35,883 nucleotides of DNA from Beijerinckiaceae bacterium (GCA_018882635.1 VERN01000006.1:1-35883), one strand, 5' to 3'; positions 1-8,176 are shown, counted from the first letter of the stretch. Numbers and translations are program-made. The notes: generated by a model not told the origin, from the letters alone.

Positions 1-51
1 TCTTACAACCTAAACGGGAACTCTGAGGGTCGGGCTTGTTATCGAGCCTTG

Positions 52-98
52 TCCGGAAAGCGGCGTTGTTTGGTATTGCGTCGCGCCTGCTTTCCGGA
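52..98. repeat. Inverted repeat downstream of channel gene
   Basis: TCCGGAAAGC at 52-61 is a perfect 10-base inverted match to GCTTTCCGGA at 89-98, and GGCG/CGCC just inside extends the stem after one bulged base. It begins 13 bases past the stop of the minus-strand channel gene. No T-run follows on either strand, so it is more likely a 3'-end stabilising hairpin or part of a factor-dependent terminator than a classic intrinsic terminator. Confidence 0.45.
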
Positions 99-110
99 TC
101 GCGGCCTTGC

Positions 111-572
111 TCACTTGATCGTCGGCATTCTCAGCGCAGCGATGCGGCCGAGTACAGTCGCCATCACAGCCGTGGACCAAGCGATCATCAAGGGCCCGAC
201 AAGCGATTCAAAGCCGAGAAGAGAGCGGAACCTTTGATCAAAGGTCACATCGTCTGCCCCAAGCGTGGTGTAGGCCGTCAACGAAATGTAGAAAGCGTCC
301 TGAGGATTTGCGACAGCGCCCAGCACCAAAAATGCGAGCGCCCAGAAGATGACTTCTAACACGTGAAACAGCGTCAAAAGGATCACGACCGTTGAGACGA
401 TGATTGTTTCGTCAATCAGGTTGGGCGTTTTTTTCACATGTGTGATCATCGCGTGAGTCACACGATGCGTAATGGAACTGGCAACGGTGTGCAGGAAAAC
501 AGTCACCAATGAGAGAACTAAGATGAGGGGCAGAATGACCGACATCTTGATTTCTAAATTGTTCCAGTCCAT
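111..572 (-). CDS. Small two-TM ion-channel-like membrane protein
   Basis: A 153-residue membrane protein resembling the bacterial two-transmembrane potassium-channel domain (Ion_trans_2 type). It has a hydrophobic segment at about residues 9-31, two more at about 55-87, a short pore-like segment YISLTAYTTLGADD, and a last helix ending GPLMIAWSTAVM, which is typical of the inner helix in small rhizobial channel proteins. The expected selectivity filter TxGYGD is replaced by TLGADD, so potassium selectivity is doubtful. The ORF-track start at 743 is rejected. The ATG at 572 is preceded by GAGGA about 11 bases upstream, and the extra 57 residues are Cys/His-rich and unlike a protein. It is divergent from the GNAT gene. 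Channel-like fold is fairly sure; ion and physiological role are unknown. Confidence 0.7.
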   Translation of the reverse strand: MDWNNLEIKMSVILPLILVLSLVTVFLHTVASSITHRVTHAMITHVKKTPNLIDETIIVSTVVILLTLFHVLEVIFWALAFLVLGAVANPQDAFYISLTAYTTLGADDVTFDQRFRSLLGFESLVGPLMIAWSTAVMATVLGRIAALRMPTIK

Positions 573-702
573 GGCGGCACAGGTCCTCTGACGGTGCGGC
601 GAAGCGTGTGTTAGATCGATGCATAGAATTTGTGTCGCATCGACGCAATGCGGCTGCGCCCGTTCTGCGATGAGAGGGGTGCAAGAATGAGGGAGAGAGT
701 TG

Positions 703-1212
703 ATGGACCTTAACATCCGTTCCGGCTGGACCCCGGGCCTCATCGGATATACGGCCGCGACCCATGCCCGCTATTACGCACGCGAATGGGGCTTTGGCCC
801 TATCTTCGAGGCCAAAGTTGCTGGGGGCATGGCTGATTTCGTCGCGCGCTATGATCCCTCACGCGATGCACTCTTATGGGCCGCGATTGAGGGCGAGATC
901 GCGGGAACGATTACCATCGATGGGAGTGATCCTGCATTGCCGAAAGGGCAGGCGCATTTGCGCTGGTTCATCGTCTCCGATTCTGCGCGCGGGCTTGGTG
1001 TAGGGCGGCGTCTGTTTAACGCAGCGCTCTCACATCTTGAGGAAGCCGGTTTCTCATCATGTTACCTCACCACTTTTGCCGGTCTTGATCCGGCGCGGCG
1101 GCTTTATGAAAGCGCAGGCTTTGTCTTGCGTGAAGAAGCCGAGGGCGACAATTGGGGCACGCGCGTGACCGAGCAAATGTTCATGCTGGAGCGCAGTCGC
1201 GCTTCAGTTTGA
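703..1212 (+). CDS. GNAT N-acetyltransferase (MarR-GNAT C-domain type)
   Basis: A 169-residue acetyl-CoA-dependent N-acetyltransferase. The acetyl-CoA binding loop is visible as ARGLGVGRRL, and the C-terminal strand-helix as ARRLYESAGF, both characteristic of GNAT proteins. The N-terminal part (ARYYAREWGF, then FVARYDPSRD) resembles the acetyltransferase half of MarR-GNAT fusion regulators, but no MarR helix-turn-helix is present, so this is a stand-alone enzyme domain. The ATG at 703 is chosen over the TTG at 700 because GGGAGAG sits 5 bases before it. It is divergent from the channel gene and convergent with the ABC ATPase, its stop lying 21 bases from that gene's stop. The acceptor substrate cannot be told from sequence. 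Confidence 0.85.
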   Translation: MDLNIRSGWTPGLIGYTAATHARYYAREWGFGPIFEAKVAGGMADFVARYDPSRDALLWAAIEGEIAGTITIDGSDPALPKGQAHLRWFIVSDSARGLGVGRRLFNAALSHLEEAGFSSCYLTTFAGLDPARRLYESAGFVLREEAEGDNWGTRVTEQMFMLERSRASV

Positions 1213-1233
1213 ATCCTGCTGATTTGGGTGTCC

Positions 1234-2292
1234 TCAGGCGAGCACGACGATTTCATCGCTGTTGAAATGCAGCGCAATGGCATCGCCGCGCGACCAGGCT
1301 GGCGCGCCCGTCTGGTTGAACGTGTCGACCGACAAGATATGATCACCGCAACGGGCCTTGATCCGGACAATGGCACCGAGAAACTGCACATCGACGATTG
1401 TGCAGGGCAACGCATTCGCTGCAGGCTCAGCCGGGTTGATGGCGAGCGCTTCGGGGCGCAAAGCCACCATGCATGATGCGGATGGGGGGAGGCGATCAAG
1501 GCCGCTCGCCACACGCACACGATGTCCAGCCAGTGTGATGATACCGTTTGCGGGATCTTCGACCTGCGCCTCAAGCATGTTCAACGTGCCGACGAAGGAG
1601 GCGACAAAACGTGTTTTCGGATGATTGTAAATCATATGAGGCGTGCCGATTTGCTCGGCGCGCCCGTCATTCATGACAACGACGCGATCAGACATTGACA
1701 GCGCTTCTTCTTGATCATGCGTTACGAAGATTGTTGTGATGCCGAGTTCCTGCTGCAAGGCCCGGATTTCTTCACGCAAGGAAACGCGAATTTTAGCATC
1801 GAGCGCTGATAAGGGTTCATCGAGCAGAAGCACTTGCGGCTTGACGGCGAGCGCGCGCGCAAGGGCGACACGCTGCTGCTGGCCGCCCGATAGCTGATAG
1901 GGATAACGCTTCGCAAGATCAGGCAATTTGATCAGGGCCAGCATTTCTGTAACCCGCGCCTCGATGGCCGCTTGCGGCATATTGGCGATCTTCATACCGA
2001 AGGCGATGTTGTCAGCAACATTCATGTTGGGGAATAACGCATAGGCCTGAAACACCATGCCGACATTGCGTTCGGCGGGGCGTTTGCGCGTGATGTCGGC
2101 GCCATCAATAATGATGTGACCTGCGCTCGGCGTTTCAAACCCCGCAATCATCCGCAGAACGGTGGTCTTGCCGCAGCCCGAAGGGCCGAGGAGCGAAATG
2201 AATTCGCCGCGTTCGACCGCGAGATCAAAGCCGTGCACCACAGTGGTGGAGCCAAACCGCTTCACGAGGCCAGAGAGGGTCAGAAAAGACAT
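1234..2292 (-). CDS. ABC importer ATP-binding protein (PotA/FbpC-like)
   Basis: A 352-residue nucleotide-binding subunit that powers import through the two permeases encoded just upstream. It shows Walker A GPSGCGKTT (residues 36-44), the Q-loop at about 82, the signature LSGGQQQR (134-141), Walker B LLLDEP (155-160) and the H-loop VTHDQEEA. The C-terminal hundred or so residues, including LEAQVEDPANGIITLAGHRV, fit a TOBE domain, as in the spermidine/iron/phosphonate/sulfate importer family. It is the last gene of the binding protein-permease-permease-ATPase operon and starts 9 bases after the previous stop. The substrate is not decided: Fe3+, polyamine, thiamine or phosphonate systems all share this architecture. 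Confidence 0.93.
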   Translation of the reverse strand: MSFLTLSGLVKRFGSTTVVHGFDLAVERGEFISLLGPSGCGKTTVLRMIAGFETPSAGHIIIDGADITRKRPAERNVGMVFQAYALFPNMNVADNIAFGMKIANMPQAAIEARVTEMLALIKLPDLAKRYPYQLSGGQQQRVALARALAVKPQVLLLDEPLSALDAKIRVSLREEIRALQQELGITTIFVTHDQEEALSMSDRVVVMNDGRAEQIGTPHMIYNHPKTRFVASFVGTLNMLEAQVEDPANGIITLAGHRVRVASGLDRLPPSASCMVALRPEALAINPAEPAANALPCTIVDVQFLGAIVRIKARCGDHILSVDTFNQTGAPAWSRGDAIALHFNSDEIVVLA

Positions 2293-2301
2293 TGGTTTTT
2301 C

Positions 2302-3093
2302 TCAGCGTGTGTCAGTCGCGGGCATACGCACGCCGCGGCCGAAGAGCTGCATCAGGCCCATGCAGGCCCATGTGACAAGGAAGGCCATGATGGCCAGCGC
2401 AGATGGTTCATAGGCGCGGTTGGCGCCGATCAATTGCAAATAGGGGCCAAAGGCCGGTCGGTTCAACAAGGCCGCAAATGTGAATTCGCCAATGACGATG
2501 GCGAAGGTTAGAAACGCACCACTCAACACAGCCGCACGTATATTCGGCAAGATGACGTGCGCGAGAATGGTGAATGTGTTCGCGCCCAACGATTCAGCTG
2601 ATTCAGTCAGGGTACGAACATCGATTGCTTGCAGGCCTGTATCGATCGCTCGGTAGAGATAGGGCAAGGCGAGTGTGACATAGCCGAACATCAAAAGGGC
2701 GTCGGTGCCAAGCGATGTATCGGTGAGCGGGATCAAGGATGATGAATTGAAGATCCGCAGATAACCGAACACAATCACGATCGCGGGAATAACAAGCGGC
2801 AGAAGTGTGATGAACTCAATCAACGGCCGCAGTTGGGGTGCGCGCAAACGCACCCAATAGGCGGTGGGCACAACGATAATGAGCCCAACAGCGATTGTGG
2901 CGAGCGCTTGTGTCACGGAATAGGAAAATGAATCGCGGAAGCGCGGATCCGAAAACACGACCCGATAGGCCTCAAACGAATATTCTCCCCGCTTGAGGCG
3001 GAGAGAGAATTCGAATGTCGCAATCAAGGGCAGCAGGAAATAAAGGGTGCCAATGATCATGGCGATCCATGCGCCGATGCGGCTCTCTCTCAT
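2302..3093 (-). CDS. ABC importer permease, second subunit
   Basis: A 263-residue inner-membrane permease of the binding-protein-dependent type, with about six hydrophobic helices. The cytoplasmic EAA loop that docks on the ATPase is seen as ESAESLGANTFTILAHVILP, around residues 160-180. It resembles PotC/PhnV-type second permeases. The ATG at 3093 is chosen over the upstream GTG at 3102 because it makes an ATGA overlap of 4 bases with the first permease stop, and AAAGGTGGGTGAA lies directly before it. This suggests translational coupling and equal production of the two permease halves. Membership of the importer is certain from context; the substrate is not. Confidence 0.92.
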   Translation of the reverse strand: MRESRIGAWIAMIIGTLYFLLPLIATFEFSLRLKRGEYSFEAYRVVFSDPRFRDSFSYSVTQALATIAVGLIIVVPTAYWVRLRAPQLRPLIEFITLLPLVIPAIVIVFGYLRIFNSSSLIPLTDTSLGTDALLMFGYVTLALPYLYRAIDTGLQAIDVRTLTESAESLGANTFTILAHVILPNIRAAVLSGAFLTFAIVIGEFTFAALLNRPAFGPYLQLIGANRAYEPSALAIMAFLVTWACMGLMQLFGRGVRMPATDTR

Positions 3094-3995
3094 TTCACCC
3101 ACCTTTCACTCCAAGTGCGGAGCCAGATATAGGCAAGGTTGGAGAGCGCTGTAATCACGATCATGCCGAGCGCGAGCGCATAGCCGAGATTGGGATTGTG
3201 CAGCACATCGCCCCGGATTTGAGCAAATAGCAGGATCGGCACAATGTTGAGGGAGGACCCCGTCAACGCATAGGCTGTGGCCACGGCGCCAAACGCGTTA
3301 GCGAACAACAAAAGAACTGCACCCAGCAGGCTCGGCCATAAAATGGGAATCGCTACGCGCAACCAATATTGCAGCGATGAGGCGCCAAGTATCGATGCCG
3401 CTTCACGCCATTCTTTTTTCAAACCGTCGAGAGCGGGCGTGAGGATCAGCACCATCAGCGGAATTTGAAAATAGAGATAGGTGATCGTTAGCCCCCAAAA
3501 GCTGAGGATCGTAAAACCTGTGTGATACAAATTGAAATCGAACAATTGCACTAACAAAGTCGTCACGAGGCCGGTGCGGCCCAGCGTGGCGATGAATGCA
3601 AAAGCCAGAGGCACGCCGGCGAAATTTGAAGCGACGCCGGAAAATGTGGTCAGCGTCGGTCTGATCCAGCGCGGCAATCCACCCGACACAGCGGCATAAG
3701 CCAAGGCAAATCCCATCACACCGCCGAGCAAGGCTGATGCGGCGCTGATGCGAATGCTAAGCCAATAGGCATTGAGGATTGAGGGTTGGGTGAGGCTGGC
3801 GAGATTATCGAGCGTGAATTCGCCTTGCGCATTCTGGAAGGCGCCGACGACGAGCGTCGTGGTCGGCCACAGCAAAAACAGAAACGCAAAAACCAGAAAC
3901 GGCGCAACCCCGAGCCATGCCATGGGCGAGATTGCGGCGCGGGTGCGCGCGCTTTGTCCCATGGTTGGCGTCGTCGCGGTCAAATCAACATCCAA
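3090..3995 (-). CDS. ABC importer permease, first subunit
   Basis: A permease of about 301 residues with six or so membrane helices and an EAA loop seen as EAASILGASSLQYWLRVAIP, around residues 200-220. It resembles PotB/PhnU-type first permeases of spermidine/iron/phosphonate importers. The start is uncertain: the frame opens with a TTG at 3995, and the first in-frame ATG at 3962 has no Shine-Dalgarno. A strong hairpin ends 8 bases before the TTG, and its 3' arm GGGGCGG is the only purine-rich stretch nearby. Translation may therefore be held low relative to the upstream binding protein, which is normally needed in excess. It overlaps the next permease gene by 4 bases. Confidence 0.88.
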   Translation of the reverse strand: MDVDLTATTPTMGQSARTRAAISPMAWLGVAPFLVFAFLFLLWPTTTLVVGAFQNAQGEFTLDNLASLTQPSILNAYWLSIRISAASALLGGVMGFALAYAAVSGGLPRWIRPTLTTFSGVASNFAGVPLAFAFIATLGRTGLVTTLLVQLFDFNLYHTGFTILSFWGLTITYLYFQIPLMVLILTPALDGLKKEWREAASILGASSLQYWLRVAIPILWPSLLGAVLLLFANAFGAVATAYALTGSSLNIVPILLFAQIRGDVLHNPNLGYALALGMIVITALSNLAYIWLRTWSERWVK

Positions 3996-4003
3996 GATTG
4001 AGG

Positions 4004-4030
4004 ATCCGCCCCGGTTTTGCCGGGGCGGAT
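4004..4030 (-). promoter_or_regulatory. Intercistronic hairpin between binding protein and permease
   Basis: ATCCGCCCCGG and CCGGGGCGGAT form a perfect 11-base stem around a 5-base loop, 5 bases after the binding-protein stop. No T-run follows. Hairpins in this position usually protect the upstream cistron from 3' exonucleases and give more binding protein than permease. Here the 3' arm also carries the only possible ribosome-binding sequence for the permease. Confidence 0.7.
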
Positions 4031-4035
4031 GTGTC

Positions 4036-5145
4036 TTACTTCGTCACATTGGCGCCGACAACGGCATCCCATTTTTTCGTGATGACGTCTTTTGAGGCTG
4101 CCTGTTCCTCAAGTGTCGGGAATTTCGCCTTGGTGTAGGATTCGGCCGGGGGCAGCTTATCCAGCAATTCCTTCGGCACTTTGTTGTTGGCGAGCAGATC
4201 GTTGAAGCGGATCGGGTGGCAATAGCCCTTCAGCCAACCCAATTGGCCTTCGTCGGAATAGAGATATTCCATCCAGAGTTTGGCGGCGTTCGGGTTCGGC
4301 GCATAGGCACTGATGGCCTGAACATACACACCGGCGACAATGCCCGATTTCGGCACAACGACTTCAACCTTCGGATTGCCCTTCAGCGTGTCGCGGTCAG
4401 CAAGCGCATTATAATCCCAACGCACGAGGATTGGTGTTGCGCCCTGCGCCAGTGATGCGGCCTTGCCAATCACCGGCACGAAATTGCCCTTCTTGTTCAG
4501 ATCGGCAAAGAAGGCGAGGCCCGCTTCACCGGTTTTGGCGGCATCACCGCCGCCCGTTGCAGCAAGGCCCGCGGCGTAGACGCCTTGCACGGCTTGTGAG
4601 GAGACGCGTGGATCGCCTGCAAGCGCGACTGAGTTCTTGTATTCAGGTTTCAGTAGATCAGACCAATCCCGCGGGATGTTTTTGATCAGATCAGCATTCA
4701 CCTGGAAGGTCAGCACGCCGTAATAGTCGCCATACCAATGGCCATCGGCATCCTTCAGGTCGTTTGGAATCGTGTCCCATGTCGCGACCTTGTAGGGCAT
4801 CAGCAGGCCTTCGGCCTTAGCTGAGGGGCCAAAGGACAGGCCCACATCGATCACATCAGGGGCCTGCGGCCCCTTATTGCCCTTATTGGCTTTGATCGCC
4901 TCGATTTCGTCGCCTGATCCGGCGTCCGGGTTCAACTCATTCACTTTAAGGCCGTATTTGGCCTTAAAGCCATCGATCAAGGCGCCATAGCCGCACCAAT
5001 CACGCGGCAGCGCGATGACATTGAGCTGGCCTTCCTTTTTGGCGGCCGCAATCAATTCATCGAGTTTCGCGGTCTGTGCCGAGGCCGGGATGGCGCTGAA
5101 AGCAAGTGTAGCGACGCTGGCAAACAGGGTCTGGCGCAAGGTCAT
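4036..5145 (-). CDS. Periplasmic substrate-binding protein of ABC importer
   Basis: A 369-residue exported solute-binding protein of the family 1 / iron-polyamine cluster. The N-terminus has a basic start, a hydrophobic core and an Ala-x-Ala site ending PASAQ at about residue 24, a Sec signal peptide. The mature part begins with KLDELIAAAKKEGQLNV, the usual first helix and strand. It contains the hinge-type stretch YYGVLTFQVNADLI and the C-terminal lobe motif AKLWMEYLYSDEGQ common in these proteins. The ORF-track start (GTG at 5163) is rejected: it lies upstream of a GAGAGAG ribosome site placed about 8 bases before the ATG at 5145. It is first in the operon. The ligand cannot be assigned from sequence alone. 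Confidence 0.92.
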   Translation of the reverse strand: MTLRQTLFASVATLAFSAIPASAQTAKLDELIAAAKKEGQLNVIALPRDWCGYGALIDGFKAKYGLKVNELNPDAGSGDEIEAIKANKGNKGPQAPDVIDVGLSFGPSAKAEGLLMPYKVATWDTIPNDLKDADGHWYGDYYGVLTFQVNADLIKNIPRDWSDLLKPEYKNSVALAGDPRVSSQAVQGVYAAGLAATGGGDAAKTGEAGLAFFADLNKKGNFVPVIGKAASLAQGATPILVRWDYNALADRDTLKGNPKVEVVVPKSGIVAGVYVQAISAYAPNPNAAKLWMEYLYSDEGQLGWLKGYCHPIRFNDLLANNKVPKELLDKLPPAESYTKAKFPTLEEQAASKDVITKKWDAVVGANVTK

Positions 5146-5177
5146 AACGGGTCTCTCTCTCACGGTGCTGGCTGGCG

Positions 5178-5257
5178 CAGTCCGCCGGCAGGCAGACTGT
5201 CAAAGGTTGCTTCTCAGCGCTAGACGACAGTTCTGTGACAAGAGAGGTGTGCACACC
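5178..5257. promoter_or_regulatory. Palindromes in divergent binding-protein/fhs intergenic region
   Basis: Two inverted repeats lie between the divergent genes. CAGTC/GACTG at 5178-5182 and 5195-5199 sits in the likely leader of the binding-protein gene and is reinforced by an inner CC/GG pair. GGTGTGCACACC at 5246-5257 is a perfect 12-base palindrome of operator size. A TTGACA-like hexamer reads on the minus strand at 5203-5198, but no convincing -10 follows. I see no regulator gene nearby, so the binding factor is unknown. Confidence 0.3.
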
Positions 5258-5305
5258 CGAATTGCGTCACCTTGCCCCGCTTTTCCTGCGGATGGCGCGT
5301 TAGCG

Positions 5306-5379
5306 AGGTTTGACTCTGGTGAGCCCCTGCCAGAGCATCCATCAGCGACCTAGCCGGCTTTCGCTGGGTTGAGCCGGAG
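5306..5379 (+). promoter_or_regulatory. Structured leader of fhs sequestering the ribosome site
   Basis: Three complementary pairs stack just before fhs. AGGT (5306-5309) pairs with ACCT (5348-5351) and encloses CTCTGG (5314-5319) with CCAGAG (5330-5335). Then CCGGCT (5354-5359) pairs with AGCCGG (5372-5377), whose end overlaps the GGAG ribosome-binding site at 5376-5379. The arrangement would let folding control translation of fhs. It could be a riboswitch-like element or simply a structured leader; I cannot match it to a known family by eye. Confidence 0.4.
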
Positions 5380-5384
5380 TGAGC

Positions 5385-7058
5385 ATGCCAACAGATATCG
5401 AAATTGCACGCGAAGCGCGCATGGAGCCAATTGCCACCATCGCCACGCGGGCCGGCATCCCTGTGGATGCTGTGTCGCCCTATGGCCGGTCAATCGGGAA
5501 AGTTGATCTCGATTACATCGCCGGGCTCGACGGGCGGGCGGATGGCAAGCTCATTTTGGTGACGGCGATCAACCCGACCCCGGCCGGGGAGGGCAAGACC
5601 ACCACGACTGTCGGCCTTGGCGATGCGCTTAATCGTATCGGCCAGAAGACGATGATCTGCCTGCGTGAACCCTCGCTGGGCCCGTGCTTCGGTGTAAAGG
5701 GCGGGGCTGCCGGAGGCGGTTATGCGCAGATCGTGCCGATGGAGCAGATCAATCTGCATTTCACCGGCGATTTTCACGCCATCACTGCCGCGCATAATCT
5801 GCTCGCGGCCATGCTCGACAATCATATTTATTGGGGCAATGCGCTCGGCATCGATACGCGGCGCGTGCAGTTCCGCCGTGTCCTCGACATGAATGATCGC
5901 GCCTTGCGCTCTATTGTCTCTTCGTTGGGCGGCGTCAGTAATGGTTATCCGCGCGAAGATGGTTTTGACATTACCGTTGCCTCTGAGGTGATGGCCGTCT
6001 TCTGTTTGGCGCGCGATCTCGACGATCTCGAAGAGCGTCTCGGCAAGATTGTCGTCGCCTATCGCCGCGACAAGAGTGCGGTGACGGCTGCAGATTTAAA
6101 AGCCGCAGGCGCGATGGCCGTTTTGCTGAAAGATGCGTTTGCGCCTAACTTGGTGCAGACCCTCGAAAATAATCCGGCGTTTGTGCATGGTGGTCCGTTT
6201 GCCAATATTGCGCATGGGTGCAATTCGCTGATTGCGACACGCACGGCGCTGAAACTTGCCGATTACGTCGTCACGGAAGCCGGGTTCGGCGCGGATCTTG
6301 GAGCGGAAAAATTCTTCGATATCAAATGTCGCAAGGGCGGTTTGCAGCCTGCTGCGGCGGTGCTTGTTGCGACTGTGCGCGCGCTGAAGATGAATGGTGG
6401 CGTCGCGAAGGATCAATTGGGCGCTGAAAATTTACCGGCGCTGGAAAAAGGCATCGTCAACCTTGGTCGCCATATCGAAAATGTGCGCAAGTTCGGCGTG
6501 CCGGTGATTGTCGCAATCAATCATTTCACTAGCGATACTGAGGCTGAAACGGCTTTCATTCAGCAATGGTGCCAAACGCATTATGGCGTCGAAGCCGTCA
6601 TCTGTCGCCATTGGGCCGAAGGTTCTGCAGGCACCGAACAATTGGCGCATAAAGTGGTCGCGCTGATCGATAAGGGCGACGCGAAATTTGCACCGCTCTA
6701 TCCTGATTCACTGTCGCTCTGGGATAAGATGCGTCAGGTTGCGCGCGAGGTTTATCGTGCGGCTGATATCAGTGCTGATGCCAAAGTGCGCGATCACATC
6801 GCCGAGATTGAGGCGGCAGGTTATGGCTCGCTTCCGGTGTGTGTGGCCAAGACCCAATATTCCTTCTCGACTGATCCGGCGCTCCGCGGCGCGCCGACCG
6901 ATCACATCGTGCATGTGCGCGAGGTGCGTCTGTCGGCCGGTGCGGGTTTCGTTGTCATGATTTGCGGGGAAATCATGACTATGCCGGGCCTGCCGCGTGT
7001 GCCGGCGGCTGAGCATATTCATCTTGATGCCGATGGACGGATTGAAGGGCTCTTTTAA
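5385..7058 (+). CDS. fhs: Formate-tetrahydrofolate ligase
   Basis: A 557-residue cytoplasmic enzyme that joins formate to tetrahydrofolate at the cost of ATP, giving 10-formyl-THF for purine, fMet and serine synthesis or for assimilation of formate. Full length for the family (about 555-560). It shows the nucleotide loop TPAGEGKTT at residues 65-73, the family signature [20 protein letters not shown] just after, and the conserved [12 protein letters not shown]. The ATG at 5385 is preferred to the GTG at 5379: GGAG lies 5 bases before it, and the GTG overlaps that site. Homologues typically begin MPTDIEIA, as this does. It is transcribed alone; its stop abuts the stop of the helicase gene on the other strand. 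Confidence 0.97.
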   Translation: MPTDIEIAREARMEPIATIATRAGIPVDAVSPYGRSIGKVDLDYIAGLDGRADGKLILVTAINPTPAGEGKTTTTVGLGDALNRIGQKTMICLREPSLGPCFGVKGGAAGGGYAQIVPMEQINLHFTGDFHAITAAHNLLAAMLDNHIYWGNALGIDTRRVQFRRVLDMNDRALRSIVSSLGGVSNGYPREDGFDITVASEVMAVFCLARDLDDLEERLGKIVVAYRRDKSAVTAADLKAAGAMAVLLKDAFAPNLVQTLENNPAFVHGGPFANIAHGCNSLIATRTALKLADYVVTEAGFGADLGAEKFFDIKCRKGGLQPAAAVLVATVRALKMNGGVAKDQLGAENLPALEKGIVNLGRHIENVRKFGVPVIVAINHFTSDTEAETAFIQQWCQTHYGVEAVICRHWAEGSAGTEQLAHKVVALIDKGDAKFAPLYPDSLSLWDKMRQVAREVYRAADISADAKVRDHIAEIEAAGYGSLPVCVAKTQYSFSTDPALRGAPTDHIVHVREVRLSAGAGFVVMICGEIMTMPGLPRVPAAEHIHLDADGRIEGLF

Positions 7059-8150
7059 TCACACAACCACAGTGACGCGCTCGGCGGCGCGGGTGAGCGC
7101 GGTATAAAGCCATTGCGTGCGGTTTTCACGGAACGCCCAGCTCTCGTCGAATAACAGCACATTATCCCATTGCGAGCCTTGCGCTTTGTGCACGGTGAGC
7201 GCGTAGCCATAATCAAACTCATCGGAACCGCGCCGGAGTGCAAACGGGACTTCATCATTCTCGCCGATGAAGAATTCGCGGTGAACGCCGACCTTGACCG
7301 ATTTGCCGCCATCTTCTGGCGTCAGCAGCAATTGCACCAATTCCTTTTTGAAGCCGCGGAGCGCTTTGACACTCCATAAGCCGCCATTGAGTAAGCCGCG
7401 TGTCTTATCGTTGCGCAAGCAAACAAGCTTGTCGCCAGCGGCGGGCATTGGGTCGCGCAGGCCCATCAATTCGCGGACGCGTTTGTTGTAAAGGCGGCGG
7501 GTGCGGTTGCGACCCACCAGAATTTGATCGACCGCCAGAGCGAGGGTTGCGTCGATGCCCTCGCGGCCCACCACGCGGCTATCGCCATAGGTGCCGCGCT
7601 GGAGCGACTCGCCTTCACGCACTGCCATTGAGAGGCGGATGATGGGGTTGTCGGCGGCTTGGCGATGAATCTCGGTCAGCATCAGATCAGGCTCGGCCTC
7701 GGTGAAGAAGCCGCCGCCACGCACCGGCGGAAGCTGACCGGGGTCGCCCAACACCAGAACCTTGGTGCCGAAGGAGAGCAGATCGCGGCCTAGCTCTTCG
7801 TCCACCATCGAGCATTCGTCGATGATGATCAGGTCGGCTTTACCCACCGAACTATCGCGATTGAGCACAAAGGTGGGGCTTTCGCCTTCTTCGGCCCGGG
7901 GGCGGTAAATGAGGCTGTGGATGGTCTGGGCATCCGTGCAGCCGCGTTGGCGCAGCACATGGGCGGCCTTGCCAGTATAGGCCGCAAAGAGCACATCGCC
8001 GTCCTGATCTTCCGCAATATGGCGCGCAAGCGTTGTTTTGCCGGTGCCAGCATAGCCAAACAAACGGAACACTTGCGGGCTACGCCGATCGGCGAGCCAG
8101 GCTGAGACGGCGCGCAGCGCGCGATCTTGTTCGGCCGACCATGTGCTCAT
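7059..8150 (-). CDS. RecD-like superfamily 1B DNA helicase
   Basis: A 363-residue ATP-dependent helicase of the RecD/Dda kind. Motif I is GYAGTGKTT (residues 32-40), motif II is IIIDECSM, motif III is GDPGQLPPV, and the C-terminal motifs are TVHKAQGSQWDNV and YTALTRA, both used by SF1 helicases to grip DNA and ATP. It lacks the long N-terminal region of true RecD, and there is no recB or recC alongside, so it is a stand-alone helicase, perhaps acting in replication fork or repair work. The start ATG at 8150 has only a weak AAGG upstream. It is divergent from ccoN and convergent with fhs with no bases between the two stop codons. Confidence 0.92.
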   Translation of the reverse strand: MSTWSAEQDRALRAVSAWLADRRSPQVFRLFGYAGTGKTTLARHIAEDQDGDVLFAAYTGKAAHVLRQRGCTDAQTIHSLIYRPRAEEGESPTFVLNRDSSVGKADLIIIDECSMVDEELGRDLLSFGTKVLVLGDPGQLPPVRGGGFFTEAEPDLMLTEIHRQAADNPIIRLSMAVREGESLQRGTYGDSRVVGREGIDATLALAVDQILVGRNRTRRLYNKRVRELMGLRDPMPAAGDKLVCLRNDKTRGLLNGGLWSVKALRGFKKELVQLLLTPEDGGKSVKVGVHREFFIGENDEVPFALRRGSDEFDYGYALTVHKAQGSQWDNVLLFDESWAFRENRTQWLYTALTRAAERVTVVV

Positions 8151-8176
8151 GAATTCGACCTTAGTGTGAATAATTG

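Noticed and set aside
231-244. Perfect palindrome CCTTTGATCAAAGG
   Set aside because: It lies inside the channel coding region, far from any start, and one such 14-base palindrome is not strong evidence for an operator.
5198-5203. TTGACA-like -35 box for the binding-protein operon
   Set aside because: No acceptable -10 hexamer lies 16-18 bases downstream on the minus strand, so I do not call a promoter.
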